A stretch of DNA of 64,000 bases from Ceratotherium simum simum (lineage: Eukaryota > Chordata > Mammalia > Perissodactyla > Rhinocerotidae). The stretch lies in NCBI RefSeq assembly GCF_000283155.1, contig NW_004454160.1, positions 10,699,895 to 10,763,894 of the forward strand, in the 5' to 3' direction. Both the position numbers and the translations under genes were made by a program. This document shows, one piece after another, positions 22,559-32,874 of this stretch (position 1 is its first letter; every line of letters begins with the position of its first letter). Under the pieces are notes generated by a model. The model was not told the DNA's origin. It worked only from the letters and a program-made list of their open reading frames with translations, and did not search any database.

Positions 22559-22625
22559 TGCACTTATCTCCTTCCTGGCTGGTGATAAGCAGTTCACAGA
22601 CCACACTTCAAGTAGCACTGGACTG

Positions 22626-23215
22626 GAAAATGTGAGTGCATCGCTTGGTAAGTGTTGTTTCAGAAGACTCTGTTTCAGTTAGATACATGTGTTCATGTGT
22701 GCAGGACTGAGATATAAAATGTATTTGTGTTTCTTACTGTTTGAAAACCTTCCCAACATCCATCTTCATCTAGAGTAGAACAAGCCATCCTTGAAGAGGG
22801 ACATTGTTCTTCCAAACACACCTCCTGGCAAAGTGCCACTGTCCAAGCCCTGGGAAAATCTGACTAGCGGCTTCAAAATATGAAGCTAATAAAAAAGGGT
22901 TTAAGTCCCAAACCAATTTAATTAATAAAATAGACCCACTGTTTTGAACTCCATGAAACATTTCAAAAAAATTTTAAAGACTATTTCCATTGTGTTTTAA
23001 TGCACTATTAATTTGATAAAAGTTTTTAAAACCTGATGTTATTTCATGAAAATAAGATTGCTTAAAAGAGTTGGTTTGCTCTGAGCTATACTCAAAGGCA
23101 GGTCATGCCTGGGTCTACTCTCGGTGGGAGCATGAGTACACACCACTCACGTGTGCATACATTCATGTCTTCTTGTATGTGTGCACACATGCAAAAGTCT
23201 TTGCTTTAACAGACA
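22626..23215. other. Unassigned sequence
   Basis: AT-rich, with a short alternating 'gtgtgcacacatgcaa' patch near 23180. No element is assigned. Confidence 0.4.
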
Positions 23216-23712
23216 ATGCTGCTCATCAATGTTCATTGCAGCATTATTCACAATAGCCAAGCAGTGGAAGCAACCCAAATGTCCATTGAAGGATGACCGG
23301 ATTAAAAAAAAAAAAGTAACATACACGTACAATGAAATGTTATTCAGCCTTTAAAAAGAAGGAAATCCTGTCACATGCTACAACATGGATTAAACTTGAA
23401 GATAATATGCTAAGTGAAATAAGCCAGCCAAAAAAAGACAAATACTGTCTGGTTCCACTTGTACGCAGTATCTAAAATAGTCAAACTCGTAAAGACAGAA
23501 AGTAGAGGGTGGTGGCCAGGGACTGAGGGGAGGGAGAAATGGGGAGTTGTTATTCAATGGGTGCAGAGTCTCAGTTTTGTAAGACAAGAAATTTCTAGAG
23601 ATCTGTTGCACAGCAATGTGAAAATACTTAATATTGCTGAAGGGTACACTTCAAGATGGTAAATTGTATGTTATGTATTTCTTACCACAATTTAAAATAA
23701 AAATTCTTTTAA
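23216..23712 (+). repeat. L1 LINE 3' end
   Basis: Sense L1: 'ttcattgcagcattattcac', 'gcaacccaaatgtccattga', 'taagtgaaataagccagcca', 'ggtggtggccagggactgag', 'gggtacacttcaagatggta', ending at an AATAAA (near 23696) and A/T-rich tail. It keeps about 500 bp of the 3' end and no usable frame. Confidence 0.9.
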
Positions 23713-23759
23713 AGATGCTGCTGCTTGGAAGCCACACCACTTAGACAGAACTTGGGAGC

Positions 23760-23870
23760 TGGATCTGACAAAACTGGATTGAAATCCCCCCTCTATCTCT
23801 TCAGAGCTGTGTGACTCAGGGGGCGCTATCAGGCCTGGATGCTTGAATGCTTTCAGCAATAAAAGAGCCA
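23760..23870 (+). repeat. MIR SINE head fragment
   Basis: 'gattgaaatcccccctctat' and 'agctgtgtgactcaggg' match the tRNA-derived part of MIR. Downstream the match is lost. A CTCF-like motif has formed within it. Confidence 0.5.
23810..23828 (+). promoter_or_regulatory. CTCF-like motif in a MIR
   Basis: TGTGACTCAGGGGGCGCTA keeps the full 3' core CAGGGGGCGCTA of the CTCF consensus (known motif TGGCCACCAGGGGGCGCTA) but differs in the upstream CCAC block. Occupancy cannot be judged from sequence. Confidence 0.4.
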
Positions 23871-24404
23871 GTTCCTGGTGCCATCGGAGGGTTAGCTGGG
23901 AGTCAAGTACCCAACAGAAACTGAGAGAAGTCAAAGAGCTGTGCCTTCCTTGTGCAATGTGTGACCCACAGCCATTCCTGCTGCACTCTTGTTTGTCTGT
24001 CCTCTGGTCTGCAGAAGCCAGTTTGCAGAGCTGCAGCAGTTCTGCCTGGAGCCTCCTGTGCAATCACAGTGAGCCCCTCTCTGGGGACAGCCTCGTGGCC
24101 ACCAAAGTCCAAGTCATACTCTCTGAAAACAAGACTTTCGGTTCCTTGGGAAATTCTCTGATGCTCTGAGGGATCCAGCCTTGGGGTTCTTTGTGAGAGT
24201 CTTTTAGCAGCTCAGCCTGGCTTCCGGCCTCCTAGGAGGAAGCCAGAGACAAGTTGTGGGATTTTAGGTGTGTTCCAGGAGAAACACTGGGGACTTTCTG
24301 TACTCAGGAATACTCCCCGGTCTGTCAAGGCCTCATCCCTTGGCTGGAGGCTTTGCTCTCATAAAAAGCACACATTCCTGAGATCATACTAATACTCTTA
24401 CAAG
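23871..24404. other. Unassigned sequence
   Basis: GC-balanced DNA. Several 69-108 codon frames overlap on both strands at 23843-24169 and are not credible genes. Confidence 0.4.
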
Positions 24405-24515
24405 TAAATAACTTTACAGTTTCCTAAGAGTTTTCGCATACAGAATCTCCATCCAATCTTATCGCAGACTGTGAGGTTGGGTTATAGTCTCTTCTTTTAC
24501 AGATGAAAATGTTAA
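24405..24515 (-). repeat. MIR SINE fragment
   Basis: Reverse-complement MIR middle: 'actttacagtttcctaagag', 'atctccatccaatcttatcg', 'tgaggttgggttatagtctc', 'ttcttttacagatgaaaatg'. Confidence 0.55.
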
Positions 24516-24859
24516 TGAGCACCTACTATACACAGGCGTTGTTCCCACATTATCTTCCTCCATTTAGTAAGCAGTGCAGGGGGGACTCTCCCAGAGTACC
24601 TCAGCTGCCTTCTGAGCCATTTTTGCCTCAGTGTGAACCATCAGGCTCCTTGCAGAGAGCAGGTTTTATTGGGGCAAAGAGCACGGCAGGAGGGTACCTA
24701 AAGGAAACAGGTTTGCCAAACGGATGAGTGTGCAGTCAGGGGTGGCAAGATGAGAGGCCAGAGGAGTGGGGAACCCAGGACCACGGTGGTCTGGACTCTG
24801 GGCCGACCTGCCCTGCCAAACTTTCCTGGGCTCTCTCTATATCTCTCCTCGGACCCTCT
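24516..24859. other. Unassigned sequence
   Basis: No recognised element. Confidence 0.4.
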
Positions 24860-25470
24860 CTCTCTGATGTAGTGGGCAAGGTCACCAGCCTGAAAGGCAG
24901 ACAGATCTGGGTTGAAGACTCTGCTAAGCCTCAACCTCCCCATCAATACAATGGGGATAATGAGTACCTAGCCTCAAGAACAACAGCAAGGCAGCCACGG
25001 TGGGAGAGGGACAATCCCGCACAGGATGAGAAAATTCCGAGGTGGGTGGGACTTTGGGACAGGGGTTAGGGAGAGGGTCAGTACTTCTAAGGACTGATGA
25101 TTTCCTCTGGGATATCACCGGCAGCACTAGCAGAAGGGTGTCAGAAACCACATCAGACTGAGCTTGTGTAGAATGTTCCTCGGGTGGTGGGAGCCCAGCA
25201 AGCGTGCCCCCCGGATGCCTGCTCTAAATCTCCTCTGCTCTGGGCCTGTCTGCAGGATGGGCCTGGGGAACCTGCTGGGAGACGTGGACCAGTGGCTTTC
25301 CCAGTCCCGGGCCTTCGCCGCTCCAAGGACTGATGCTGCACCCACAGGCCCTCTTACTTGGGCCGAGTTAAGTGCCAGGATGCTGATGGAGTAAACAGGA
25401 AAGAGAAAAGATGAACATGAAGTGCTCAGCACCATTCCTGGCATGTGGTAAGAACTCAGTCAATGCTGCT
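24860..25470 (+). repeat. MIR SINE split by inverted-repeat arm 1
   Basis: The first half is at 24860-24971 ('gggcaaggtcaccagcctga', 'acagatctgggttgaagact', 'caatggggataatgagtacc'). The tail is at 25406-25470 ('catgaagtgctcagcaccat', 'tcctggcatgtggtaagaac', 'tcagtcaatgctg'). The intervening 434 bp is not MIR, which makes the arm an insertion into this SINE. Confidence 0.65.
24972..25405 (+). repeat. Inverted repeat, arm 1
   Basis: About 434 bp that reappears in reverse complement at 25731-26165, with roughly 85-90% identity by eye. Shared landmarks include 'ggtcagtacttctaaggact', 'aaatctcctctgctctgggc' and 'gctgatggagtaaacaggaa'. It sits inside a MIR. No known repeat family is recognised and no duplication flanks it clearly. 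Any open frame across it differs between the arms. Confidence 0.9.
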
Positions 25471-25730
25471 GTGGCCAGTAAGCCCTTCCCTCCGTGGACT
25501 CCTGCCTCTAGTCCTACTGCAAGTCCCTCTCTAGACCCTCTTTTCTCACCCAATTCTGTGCCAGCCAAACCTGTACCCTTGAAAAAGCCACAGGGAATGG
25601 CATAAGAACCAGAGAGACAGCTGGGACAAGGGAGGGGCGAGGCAGCAACAGAGAGTCCCTACATCTCTCTTTCCTCATGGAGAGCAGGCTGACCCCTCAG
25701 GCCCAGCCTCAGGGACTAAATCCAAACTCG
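25406..25730. other. Spacer between the inverted-repeat arms
   Basis: A 325-bp spacer that starts with the displaced MIR tail and is then unassigned. The spacer is not itself palindromic. Confidence 0.6.
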
Positions 25731-26165
25731 CTCCTTCCTGTTTACTCCATCAGCATCCTGGCACTTAACTCAGCCCAAATGAGAGGGGCTTCGGGTGCAG
25801 CCTTAGTCCTCAGGAGCAGCGAAGGCCCGGGACTGGGAAAGCCACTGGTCCACGTCTCTCAGTGGGTTTCCCAGGCCCATCCTGCAGACAGGCCCAGAGC
25901 AGAGGAGATTTAGAGCCGGCATCCGGGGGGCAGGCTTGCTGGGCTCACACCACTCGAGGAGCATTCTGCAGAAGTTCAGGCTGATGTGGTTTCCGGTACC
26001 CTCGTGCTAGTGCTGCTAGTGACATCCCAGAGGAAGTCACCAGTCCTTAGAAGTACTGACCCTCTCCCTAATCCCTAACCCAGAGTCCCACCTGCCTTGG
26101 AATTTTCTCATCCCATAGGGGACTGTCCCTCTCCCACCATGGCCGCCTTCCTGTCATTCTTGAGG
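25731..26165 (-). repeat. Inverted repeat, arm 2
   Basis: Reverse-complement partner of arm 1, starting 'ctccttcctgtttactccat' and ending 'cctgtcattcttgagg'. No MIR is apparent in its immediate flanks, unlike arm 1. Differences are scattered substitutions and a few short indels, so the duplication is not recent. Confidence 0.9.
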
Positions 26166-26234
26166 AGATACCTTCACTCACACCCCATCCAACTTTAGGT
26201 CTCTTCAGCAGGACTATAAAGAATGTCTTACTAC

Positions 26235-26475
26235 AGAGGTAGCATAACACAAGGGGAAGACAGTGGGCTTCGCAGCCAGCAGGCTTGTGTTCAGTCCCCA
26301 GCCACCCTATTTGCTAAAAGTTCTTCAACCCCTTGGAAACTCAGTTTTCTCACATCTATAGTGCTATAAAACACTTACTCCACAAGGTTACTGTGGGGAT
26401 TAAATGAGATGATATGTGAAGGTCCCTAATACACTGGTACATATAGAAGATGCTCAATAAATGTCATTTCCTCCC
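26235..26475 (+). repeat. MIR SINE, near full length
   Basis: Contains 'gaggtagcataacacaaggg', 'ggcttgtgttcagtccccag', 'ctcagttttctcacatctat', 'ggggattaaatgagatgata' and 'agaagatgctcaataaatgt'. Confidence 0.85.
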
Positions 26476-27264
26476 ACTTCTTCTGGAGGGAGCATCATAG
26501 GCCATAGCTTAGTCAATCAGCCAGTTAGCATCCTGGTCCTTTCAGAGTGTTATTTGTGCCCTAGAAATGATTATAGGGAGGAGGAGATAATGTCTCAGCC
26601 CTGGAGAAATTCCCAAGTGGGTGAGGGAAACCATAACGCATGTGCACTACTAGCAAACCAAGATGGTGCTGCCGATGCCTCCCCTGGTCCTGCAGACACT
26701 GGGAGGCCACCACGGCCGCTCTCAGGGGGCCCCGCTGGCACAGCGATGAGGAGTTGCTTTCTCGTAAGAAGTGGAGGCTGCAATACTCATTTAGGGCCCT
26801 CTGTCCTTTTGTTCAGTAGGAACTCCCCAGATAACAAGGCCTGTTAATTATCAAAGGCCCTCTCCTACAATGGAGCTATGACTTCAAGAAGATTCTGGCT
26901 GTGTCTGTTGAAGGCAGACTTGCACCTTTGCAAGCCAGGCTGCTGTGGACAAACATGTTCTCACTAAGGAAGGGACAAGGCCCAGGAATTCAGGGCTATG
27001 GCAGTGTTCCTCTCCATCAGATCCCTAGGCTGGGGGGTGGGGGGGTGGCCTATTGTTAGTGGCAGAAGGGCCAGAGCTGATGACTGTTTTGTGAAAGGCT
27101 GTGTGAGACTCTGGGCACAAGCGCAGCTGCCATGGGACACAGGTGACAAAGTGAGGCACCAAGTTGGATAATGCCACCACCTCTGATGGCTATTATGATT
27201 ATATCTTGCCCTCCTAATATATTTTGTAGGAAGTAATTGCTGGCATATAGGAAAGCTATTGATA
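26476..27264. other. Unassigned sequence
   Basis: No confident element. A G-rich run at 27031-27049 (ggggggtgggggggtgg) could form a G-quadruplex. Confidence 0.4.
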
Positions 27265-27415
27265 GCAGAGTAGCTAAGAGAGCAGACCCAGGTGGGTTTG
27301 TTTCCTTGTCTACGGCATGAGGACAATAGTCTCCCCGCCCAGGCGATGCATGTGGGAGACTGAGGACTGGGCCTGGCACCGGGTATGTTCTACCTCAGTC
27401 TCAGCCATTATTTTT
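27265..27415 (+). repeat. MIR SINE, degenerate
   Basis: 'agagtagctaagagagcaga', 'gtttccttgtctacggcatg', 'aggacaatagtctcc' and 'gactgggcctggcaccgggt' follow MIR order with considerable divergence. Confidence 0.55.
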
Positions 27416-27439
27416 CAGCTTCCTAAAATATTTGCCTTT

Positions 27440-27600
27440 CAGTGAATTCTCTCAGGTTTTCTAGGTTTGCAATTTGTATCATCAATGAATAATGAATAAT
27501 GAAAAACTGGTCAGTTCTTTTTCCATTATCCTACTTTCTGTTTCCATTTCTTGCCTTATCTCAGTGGCTGTAATGTAGGCCCTTTTTGGGCATGATGAAA
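27440..27600 (-). repeat. L1 ORF2 fragment
   Basis: Reverse-complement L1 blocks 'tttctaggtttgcaatttgt', 'atcatcaatgaataatg', 'tactttctgtttccatttct' and 'tgccttatctcagtggctgt' match the RT-coding part of L1 ORF2. The piece is short and diverged. Confidence 0.5.
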
Positions 27601-27639
27601 ACTACGTTGAATGTTCAAGCAGCTCTAGGAAGGATGGAT

Positions 27640-27830
27640 GTGGGACGAGAGAAGCTAGAAGCAGAGAGATGGCTGGGAAGCTGTTGCAGTAATTTAGGTG
27701 TGATATGAGGATGGCTCCGCTGTGATAATAGCCTAGAAAACAGTAAGGAGGGGCTCCAGCAGAGAGACACCTGGGAATAAGAGTTGACTGGATTTGATGG
27801 TGATACTGATCATGAAAACAAATGACTAAA
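27640..27830 (-). repeat. L2 LINE internal fragment
   Basis: 'ggctgggaagctgttgcagt', 'aatttaggtgtgatatgagg' and the trailing 'gttgactggatttgatgg' correspond to the antisense of the L2 ORF2 region. Confidence 0.5.
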
Positions 27831-27964
27831 ACTGACCATAAAGCAATTCTGTTATAATTTATTCATCTGAAAAGGAGAGAAAGAAGGGAAAAAATTAATA
27901 ATCTCACTTGACGATTAGTGTTGAGACAACATTTGGGAGAAGTTTGCAAATACTTTCATTTTCT

Positions 27965-28178
27965 TTTTTTTTTTAAAGATTTTATTTATTCATTTTTTTG
28001 CCCCCAAAGCCCCAGCAGACAGCTGCATGTCATAGGTTCACATCCTTCTAGTTGCCGTACGTGGGACCCGGCCTCGCGTTGGACGGAGAAGCGGTGCCTC
28101 GGGGCGCGCCCGGGACCCAAACCCGGGCCGCCAGCATCAGAGCGCGCGCACCCAACCGCTAAGCCACGGAGCCGGCCC
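27965..28178 (-). repeat. ERE1 SINE with target-site duplication
   Basis: The plus strand shows the A/T tail, 'cccccaaagccccagcagac', 'acatccttctagttgccgta', a CpG-rich head and the end 'taagccacggagccggccc'. A 9-bp duplication tcattttct flanks it (27956-27964, 28179-28187). This is the most CpG-dense 100 bp of its neighbourhood. Confidence 0.92.
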
Positions 28179-28344
28179 TCATTTTCTACTTTATCTCCAC
28201 GGTTTGTCAGAAGTTAGCTATTTCCAAAATACTTTACAATTCATTAATGTTTGTAAAAGTGTTTCTAGTTTACTAAGTGAACTTACTCATTTGGCCTTAT
28301 TTTGTCTTTACAAAATCCCTACGGTAGATATTACTGAAGCATCA

Positions 28345-28555
28345 GATGTGAGGCACTGTCATACAGTGATTAAGAACATGGCTCTCGAGTTTGAAACCTG
28401 GCTGGCTGTGTGACCTTTGATAAGTCGCTTAACTTCTCTGCACCTCGGTTTCTGCATCTATAAAATGAAGGCAATAATACGATCCCTGTCATAGGGTTGC
28501 TTAGTCATATAGTAAATATCCTATAAAGGTTAGTTGTTACTATGAATATCTAGGA
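28345..28555 (+). repeat. MIR SINE, near full length
   Basis: Contains 'gaggcactgtcatacagtga', 'ttaagaacatggctctcgag', 'gtgtgacctttgataagtcg', 'ggtttctgcatctataaaat' and 'ccctgtcatagggttgctta'. Confidence 0.85.
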
Positions 28556-28887
28556 ATACTAGGGCTTGCAAAGTTCTCTCTGTCTTTCTTACCTGACTTT
28601 GATGCTCACACATTTTTCACACATTTCCTTGTAATTCACATGCAGTTAAACCGTGGACTGTCCTGTTACTAGGTGCCTTTTGTATCTGCCTCAACCTTGA
28701 CATCCTGGTTCAGTTAGGAGAGTGATAATCCCCTGGGTGCATGAGGCTGAAGGCTCAGCATGGCCTTCAAGAAGGGAGAGGGGCGGACCTGCTGGGCCCT
28801 GGAGGCGTGGCGCGAGCTTAGTTCTCCCTGCCCTGGGGAGCCATGGCAGCCCCTCTGATCAGGGTTACCATATAATTTACAGTGCTA
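28556..28887. other. Unassigned sequence
   Basis: No element recognised. Confidence 0.4.
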
Positions 28888-29550
28888 CAGTAGTCCCCCC
28901 TTGTCCACGGTTTCGCTTTCTGCGGTTTCAGTTACCCGTGGTCAACCACGGTTCGAAAATATTAAATGAAAACTTACAGAAATAAACAATTCATAACTTT
29001 TAAATTGCATGCGATTCTGAGTAGCATGGTGAAACCTCACACTGTCTTGCTCTGTCGCACCTGGGATGTGAATCATCTCTTTGTTGAGTGTATCCATGCT
29101 GTGTACGCTACCCGCCTGTTAGTTCACTTGGTAGCCAACTCGTTTATCAGATCGACTGTTGCAGTATCGCAGTGCTTGTGTTCAAGTAACCCTTATTTTA
29201 CTTAATAATGTCCCCAAAGCATGAGAGTAATGATGCTGGAAATTCAGATATGCCAAAGAAAAGCCAAAAGATGAAAGTTCTTGACTTAATAAGGAAAGAA
29301 AAAAAATCGTATGCTGAGGTTGCTAAGACCTATGGTAACTTTTATTACAGTATATTGTTATAATTGTTCTATTTTATTAATACTTATTGTTGTTAATCTC
29401 TTACTGTGCCTAATTTATAAATTAAACTGTATCATAGGTATGTATGTGTAGGAAAAAACATAGTATATAGAGGGTTCAGTATTATCTGTGGTTTCAGGCA
29501 TCCACTGGGGGTCTTGGAATGAATCCCCCATGGATAAGGGGGGACTACTG
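28888..29550 (+). mobile_element. Tigger-family (TcMar) DNA transposon, internally deleted
   Basis: Complete ends: the left terminus CAGTAGTCCCCCCTTGTCCA and the reverse complement of the right terminus CAGTAGTCCCCCCTTATCCA differ at one base. TA dinucleotides flank both ends (28886-28887 and 29551-29552), the target duplication of Tc1/mariner elements. At 663 bp it is far shorter than an autonomous Tigger; the gap falls just after the start of the transposase frame. It cannot move by itself. Confidence 0.93.
29208..29336 (+). pseudogene. Tigger transposase N-terminal remnant
   Basis: A start codon at 29208 opens a frame containing KMKVLDLIRKEKKSYAEVAK, the first helix-turn-helix of the CENP-B-like DNA-binding domain of Tigger transposases. 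The rest of the DNA-binding region and the DDE/D catalytic domain are missing through the internal deletion. Confidence 0.8.
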
Positions 29551-29552
29551 TA

Positions 29553-30104
29553 TTAAATAGTCCACACAACAGGCCAGAGCCAGACCTGCACTGGGCAATC
29601 AGGATGTGTGGTCACCTGGCCTGTAAGAGAACCTCTTCCTTCCCACACCAAGGTCTTGGTCTCGTGTGGCTTAGCCTGACCCTGGCCCTCTGCCCTACCG
29701 ACGGAGGCAGCCCTTCTATGGCACACGGGCATAAACAGGACTCCAGGATAGACTCTGCTTCAGGGCCGGTTTTCCTCAGTCACATCACTGAGACAAGCAC
29801 AGAGGGAGGAAAAACAACAGATGAACAGCAGACAGATGTCACTCAGCACAGGCCGGGCACAGCTGCCGGAGCTCTCGGGCAGATGAGGGTCCTGCAGGGA
29901 GGCCACTGGACTCCTGGGGAAGGAGGAGACTTCAGGAGACAGAGGTTTCGAGGGGCAGTCTGAAAGAGTGTCTGAGGAGGATCAGGGTGTGGTGGGGAAG
30001 AAAAAGAACGGTGTATGTGCGAGGCAGGAGCAGAAACGGGCTAGGCCCATAGCAGGGCCGGGAGCAGCTCTTTGGTGTCAGTGGAAAATCCCAAACAGAA
30101 GTGA
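29553..30104. other. Unassigned sequence
   Basis: No repeat recognised. A 119-codon frame at 29604-29963 has no recognisable domain. Confidence 0.4.
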
Positions 30105-30190
30105 GAATTCCATTCAACAAATGTTTATGGCACCTACTCAGTGCAAACAAAAGGGCCAGGCTGAGTCACTGGGCACAGCCCTGTCCTGGC
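30105..30190 (-). repeat. L2 LINE 3' end stub
   Basis: 'attccattcaacaaatgttt', 'atggcacctactcagtgcaa' and 'cacagccctgtcctggcacc' match the reversed L2 3' end. Confidence 0.5.
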
Positions 30191-30764
30191 ACCACGGCTT
30201 TGCTGACAGAGGGACCTCGAGGGCCACTGGAGCAGATGAGGGGCTCAGAGAGTGTACAGGAGCCAGGCGGGTGCTGGGGAGCTCTGCCTGCCTCACTCGT
30301 CTGTTGTTCACTCTGTCCTTTTCTCCACATCCTTGTAGTCTTACTGTGTCACCAACCAACTTCCAGCTTCACTCACTTGCTGCCCCATGGTCCTCTTTTG
30401 CCACGGGGTCGCTGTTACACTGTGGGTTTGCTGGCCCTGCCCTCTCAGGCCCCACTGTACCAGGACTCATGGCCCAAAGGCCCAGAAGTAGCACAGGAGC
30501 ATCCTCCAGTTCTAGATTCAGGCTTCGGTCCCGTTGCCTTCGAGCTCTCCATGCAGGCCCCCAAGATCCTGAGCTGGCAGCTGTTACCAAGCAAAACGAC
30601 CTCACAGAGGATATGGTAAAGATCAACAAGGTCAGCTTTGGCATGAAGACTAACCTGCCTGGGTGAGAGCAGCCTTCTGTGGCCATTCCCCAGGAAGTGG
30701 CACCCCAAAATGTCAACGCAGAAGTGGGCTGCTTCTGAGGTGCTATCCCAAGGATGCCTCGTGT
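30191..30764. other. Unassigned GC-rich sequence
   Basis: Open frames of 172 and 232 codons (+) and 107-115 codons (-) overlap here. Their mutual overlap on several frames and lack of any recognised domain argue against coding. Confidence 0.4.
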
Positions 30765-30965
30765 TCACAGAGCTCTTTACAACCTGCAGGGCACTGTCAC
30801 AGCTGATCCTTACAGAAACCCCAGACTCACAGTGATCCCATTGTACAGAGGAGAAAACTGAGGCTTGGGGAGGTTAAGTGGCCAGCCCAAGCTCAGCAGC
30901 TGTTAAGTGGTAGAACCTGGACTCAACCCCAGGTCTCTATGATTCTACATTCTTCACATTAGATC
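30765..30965 (-). repeat. MIR SINE, near full length
   Basis: Reverse-complement MIR: 'cagagctctttacaacctgc', 'ccattgtacagaggagaaaa', 'ctgaggcttggggaggttaa', 'gtggtagaacctggactcaa' and 'attctacattcttcacatta'. Confidence 0.88.
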
Positions 30966-31014
30966 AAGATCCTCTCTCACTTTTCACCCAACATCAAGTC
31001 CAGATGATGGGTTG

Positions 31015-31430
31015 GTGATTGCCTCCCCATCTAAGGCAGTCCCCCTGCCTATTTATGACCTAGGCCCCACTACATTCTGCAGGTATTTCCTCCTTTGTGC
31101 TCCTTCAGTTACTGTAACCATCCCTGGTGTGCCACCTGCCCTCTGCCTGGAAGGCCCTTTCCCATTCTCTCCTTGTAGCCAGCCACTACTCTTTCTTCAG
31201 GAAATGCCACCTCCTCTGTAAAGCCCTCTCTGGCATGACCCAGCAAAGCTAACCCCTCTCTCTGGGGGCCCGCATCTCTCTGCCCCTGCATCTCCACATG
31301 CTGTGATGTTGGCCCACTAAATAGTCATTAACCATTTGTGCATCCGTGCCCTCCACCCCCCACACAAGCCCAGGAGCATTGCCCCTCTCTCCTCAGTAGC
31401 TGTTGAAGGAATAAAGGAATGAATGAGTGA
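31015..31430 (+). repeat. L2 LINE 3' end
   Basis: Sense L2: 'tcctcctttgtgctccttca', 'ccctctgcctggaaggccct', 'aggaaatgccacctcctctg', 'taaagccctctctggcatga', and the terminal 'aaaggaatgaatgagtg' repeat. About 400 bp of the 3' end survive. Confidence 0.8.
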
Positions 31431-32874
31431 AGTCCAGAGAGTCTGGTCTTGTGTCATTAAGAAGGAACTTGCATCAGGAGGGCATCTTGTCATCTTGAAA
31501 AGCTGGAGAAGTCCAGGTCAGGAGGGTGACTTCACTGGCCGTTGAGACACCCGAGGGTCACATGTCCTCATTTTTGGCCCTCCCCGGTGAGGACATTACT
31601 CAGCAACCCCTCAGCTCCACCCATTCCTCCTTGTTTTACTCAAGGAATGGACAGCTCACGGAATCATCTTTCCTGCCTCAGTTCTTTTTTCCACTCTCCA
31701 TGGAATCTCCCTAGAGCCACCTTCCCCCTCACCCCTGTCTCTATCCCCTGCCCCCAGAGAGGCCACCCTGGGTTCTCCCTCAGACCTCGCTGCCTTCAAG
31801 GGAACAGCCACGCCTGAACCAGTGACTCACTCTGACCTCTGGGACCCTATTGGTGAGGACAGTGGCGCCAGCAGTCCTCTGCCCCCACTCCCACAGGCCG
31901 AAGGCCAACACCCCAGCCCTCCCTCTGCAGAGCCAGCCCACTCCCATGTGGAACCCTCGGAACACAGCTCCAGGGAGCCCTAAGAGAAGGCTACCTCCAC
32001 TTGTCGTCCAGACCTTCTGGGTATCAGAGCTGCAGTCTGAGTAGTCTCAGACGGCCCCTACCTGTACAATCATGCCTTCCCCACCCTCTGGGATGCTGAC
32101 ACTCTACCATTAGAATCCATCCTTCTGATGAAGCCCAAGGCTTCGGCTACCTTCCTGGGAAGGCCAGCTGATCTTGGTTGGTTATCTGTATCTCTCTGAG
32201 AAGTTGGCAGAGATGGAGCCTACTGGAAAGGGCTGGTCTGGAGGAGGGCACTGGCTCCTGGGCATGGCATCAGGACCAAGAGTGGACCTGGGATTCTCAG
32301 GCTGGGAGAGCTGGAAGCCAATGATACATTCACCTCCGAGAGAAAGGAAAGGAAAGCTTGACCTCGCAGTCCTGCCTTGGGGCAGCCCTGGATGCTAGGG
32401 CCTGGGGGAGGAGGGCAGGGCATGATATGGTTGGCGTTGGAGGGGTTCGCCTGGGCTGCCCAGCCTCCATGCAGAAAGAGCCTCCTGAACCCATGCCTTC
32501 TGGGTGTAAGTAGAGGCGGGAAGCAAGGCTGACCTGGGGCTTCTCAAGCCACAGCCTCCCGGGGTGGCCTTTCTCTCCCACCCCTCACACCCCCACCCTT
32601 CCTTGAATCCTTGTCCCAATCCCGGGAAGCCGCCTGTGCTGGCACGGGCACAGGCGACTGAGTCATCCGCACGAACGACAGCCTCCTCAACCGCACTTGC
32701 ACTAGCCACATCTGTTTCTCTTTGCGTCTGCTCAGGTCTACAGCCAGATCAGCCCCGCTCCAGCTGAGGGGAAGATGAGCCATCTGGCCCAGGCCAGGAC
32801 TGCTGCACCATGGTCCCAGTTGCTCAGGGCACACATCATAGAATTCCTCCACGAAGTGTGTGGATAGCACGCTC
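31431..32874. other. Unassigned GC-rich sequence
   Basis: About 1.45 kb of C-rich DNA with no confident repeat. Frames of 60-104 codons overlap on both strands. No splice-bounded exon can be argued. Confidence 0.4.

Larger units (their letters stand above)
21461..22625 (+). repeat. hAT-like DNA transposon fragment split by an L1
   Basis: The left part (21461-21757) begins 'cagtacttttcagtatttttc' region and carries 'actacaggtcacaacccatt' and 'gatgatgaaatcaattcagt'. The right part (about 22560-22625) ends 'gaccacacttcaagtagcac', whose reverse complement resembles the left end, consistent with degraded inverted termini. The family name is not assigned. Confidence 0.45.

Noticed and set aside
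24972..26165. A pair of inverted LTRs or a known SINE pair
   Set aside because: No TG...CA ends, polyadenylation signal, tRNA-like boxes or A tail were seen in the arms, so a known class could not be assigned.
29968..30666. The longest open frame in the window (232 codons, +)
   Set aside because: It overlaps a reversed L2 stub, other frames are also open, the composition is Ser/Pro/Leu-biased by GC content, and no domain or splice context supports it.
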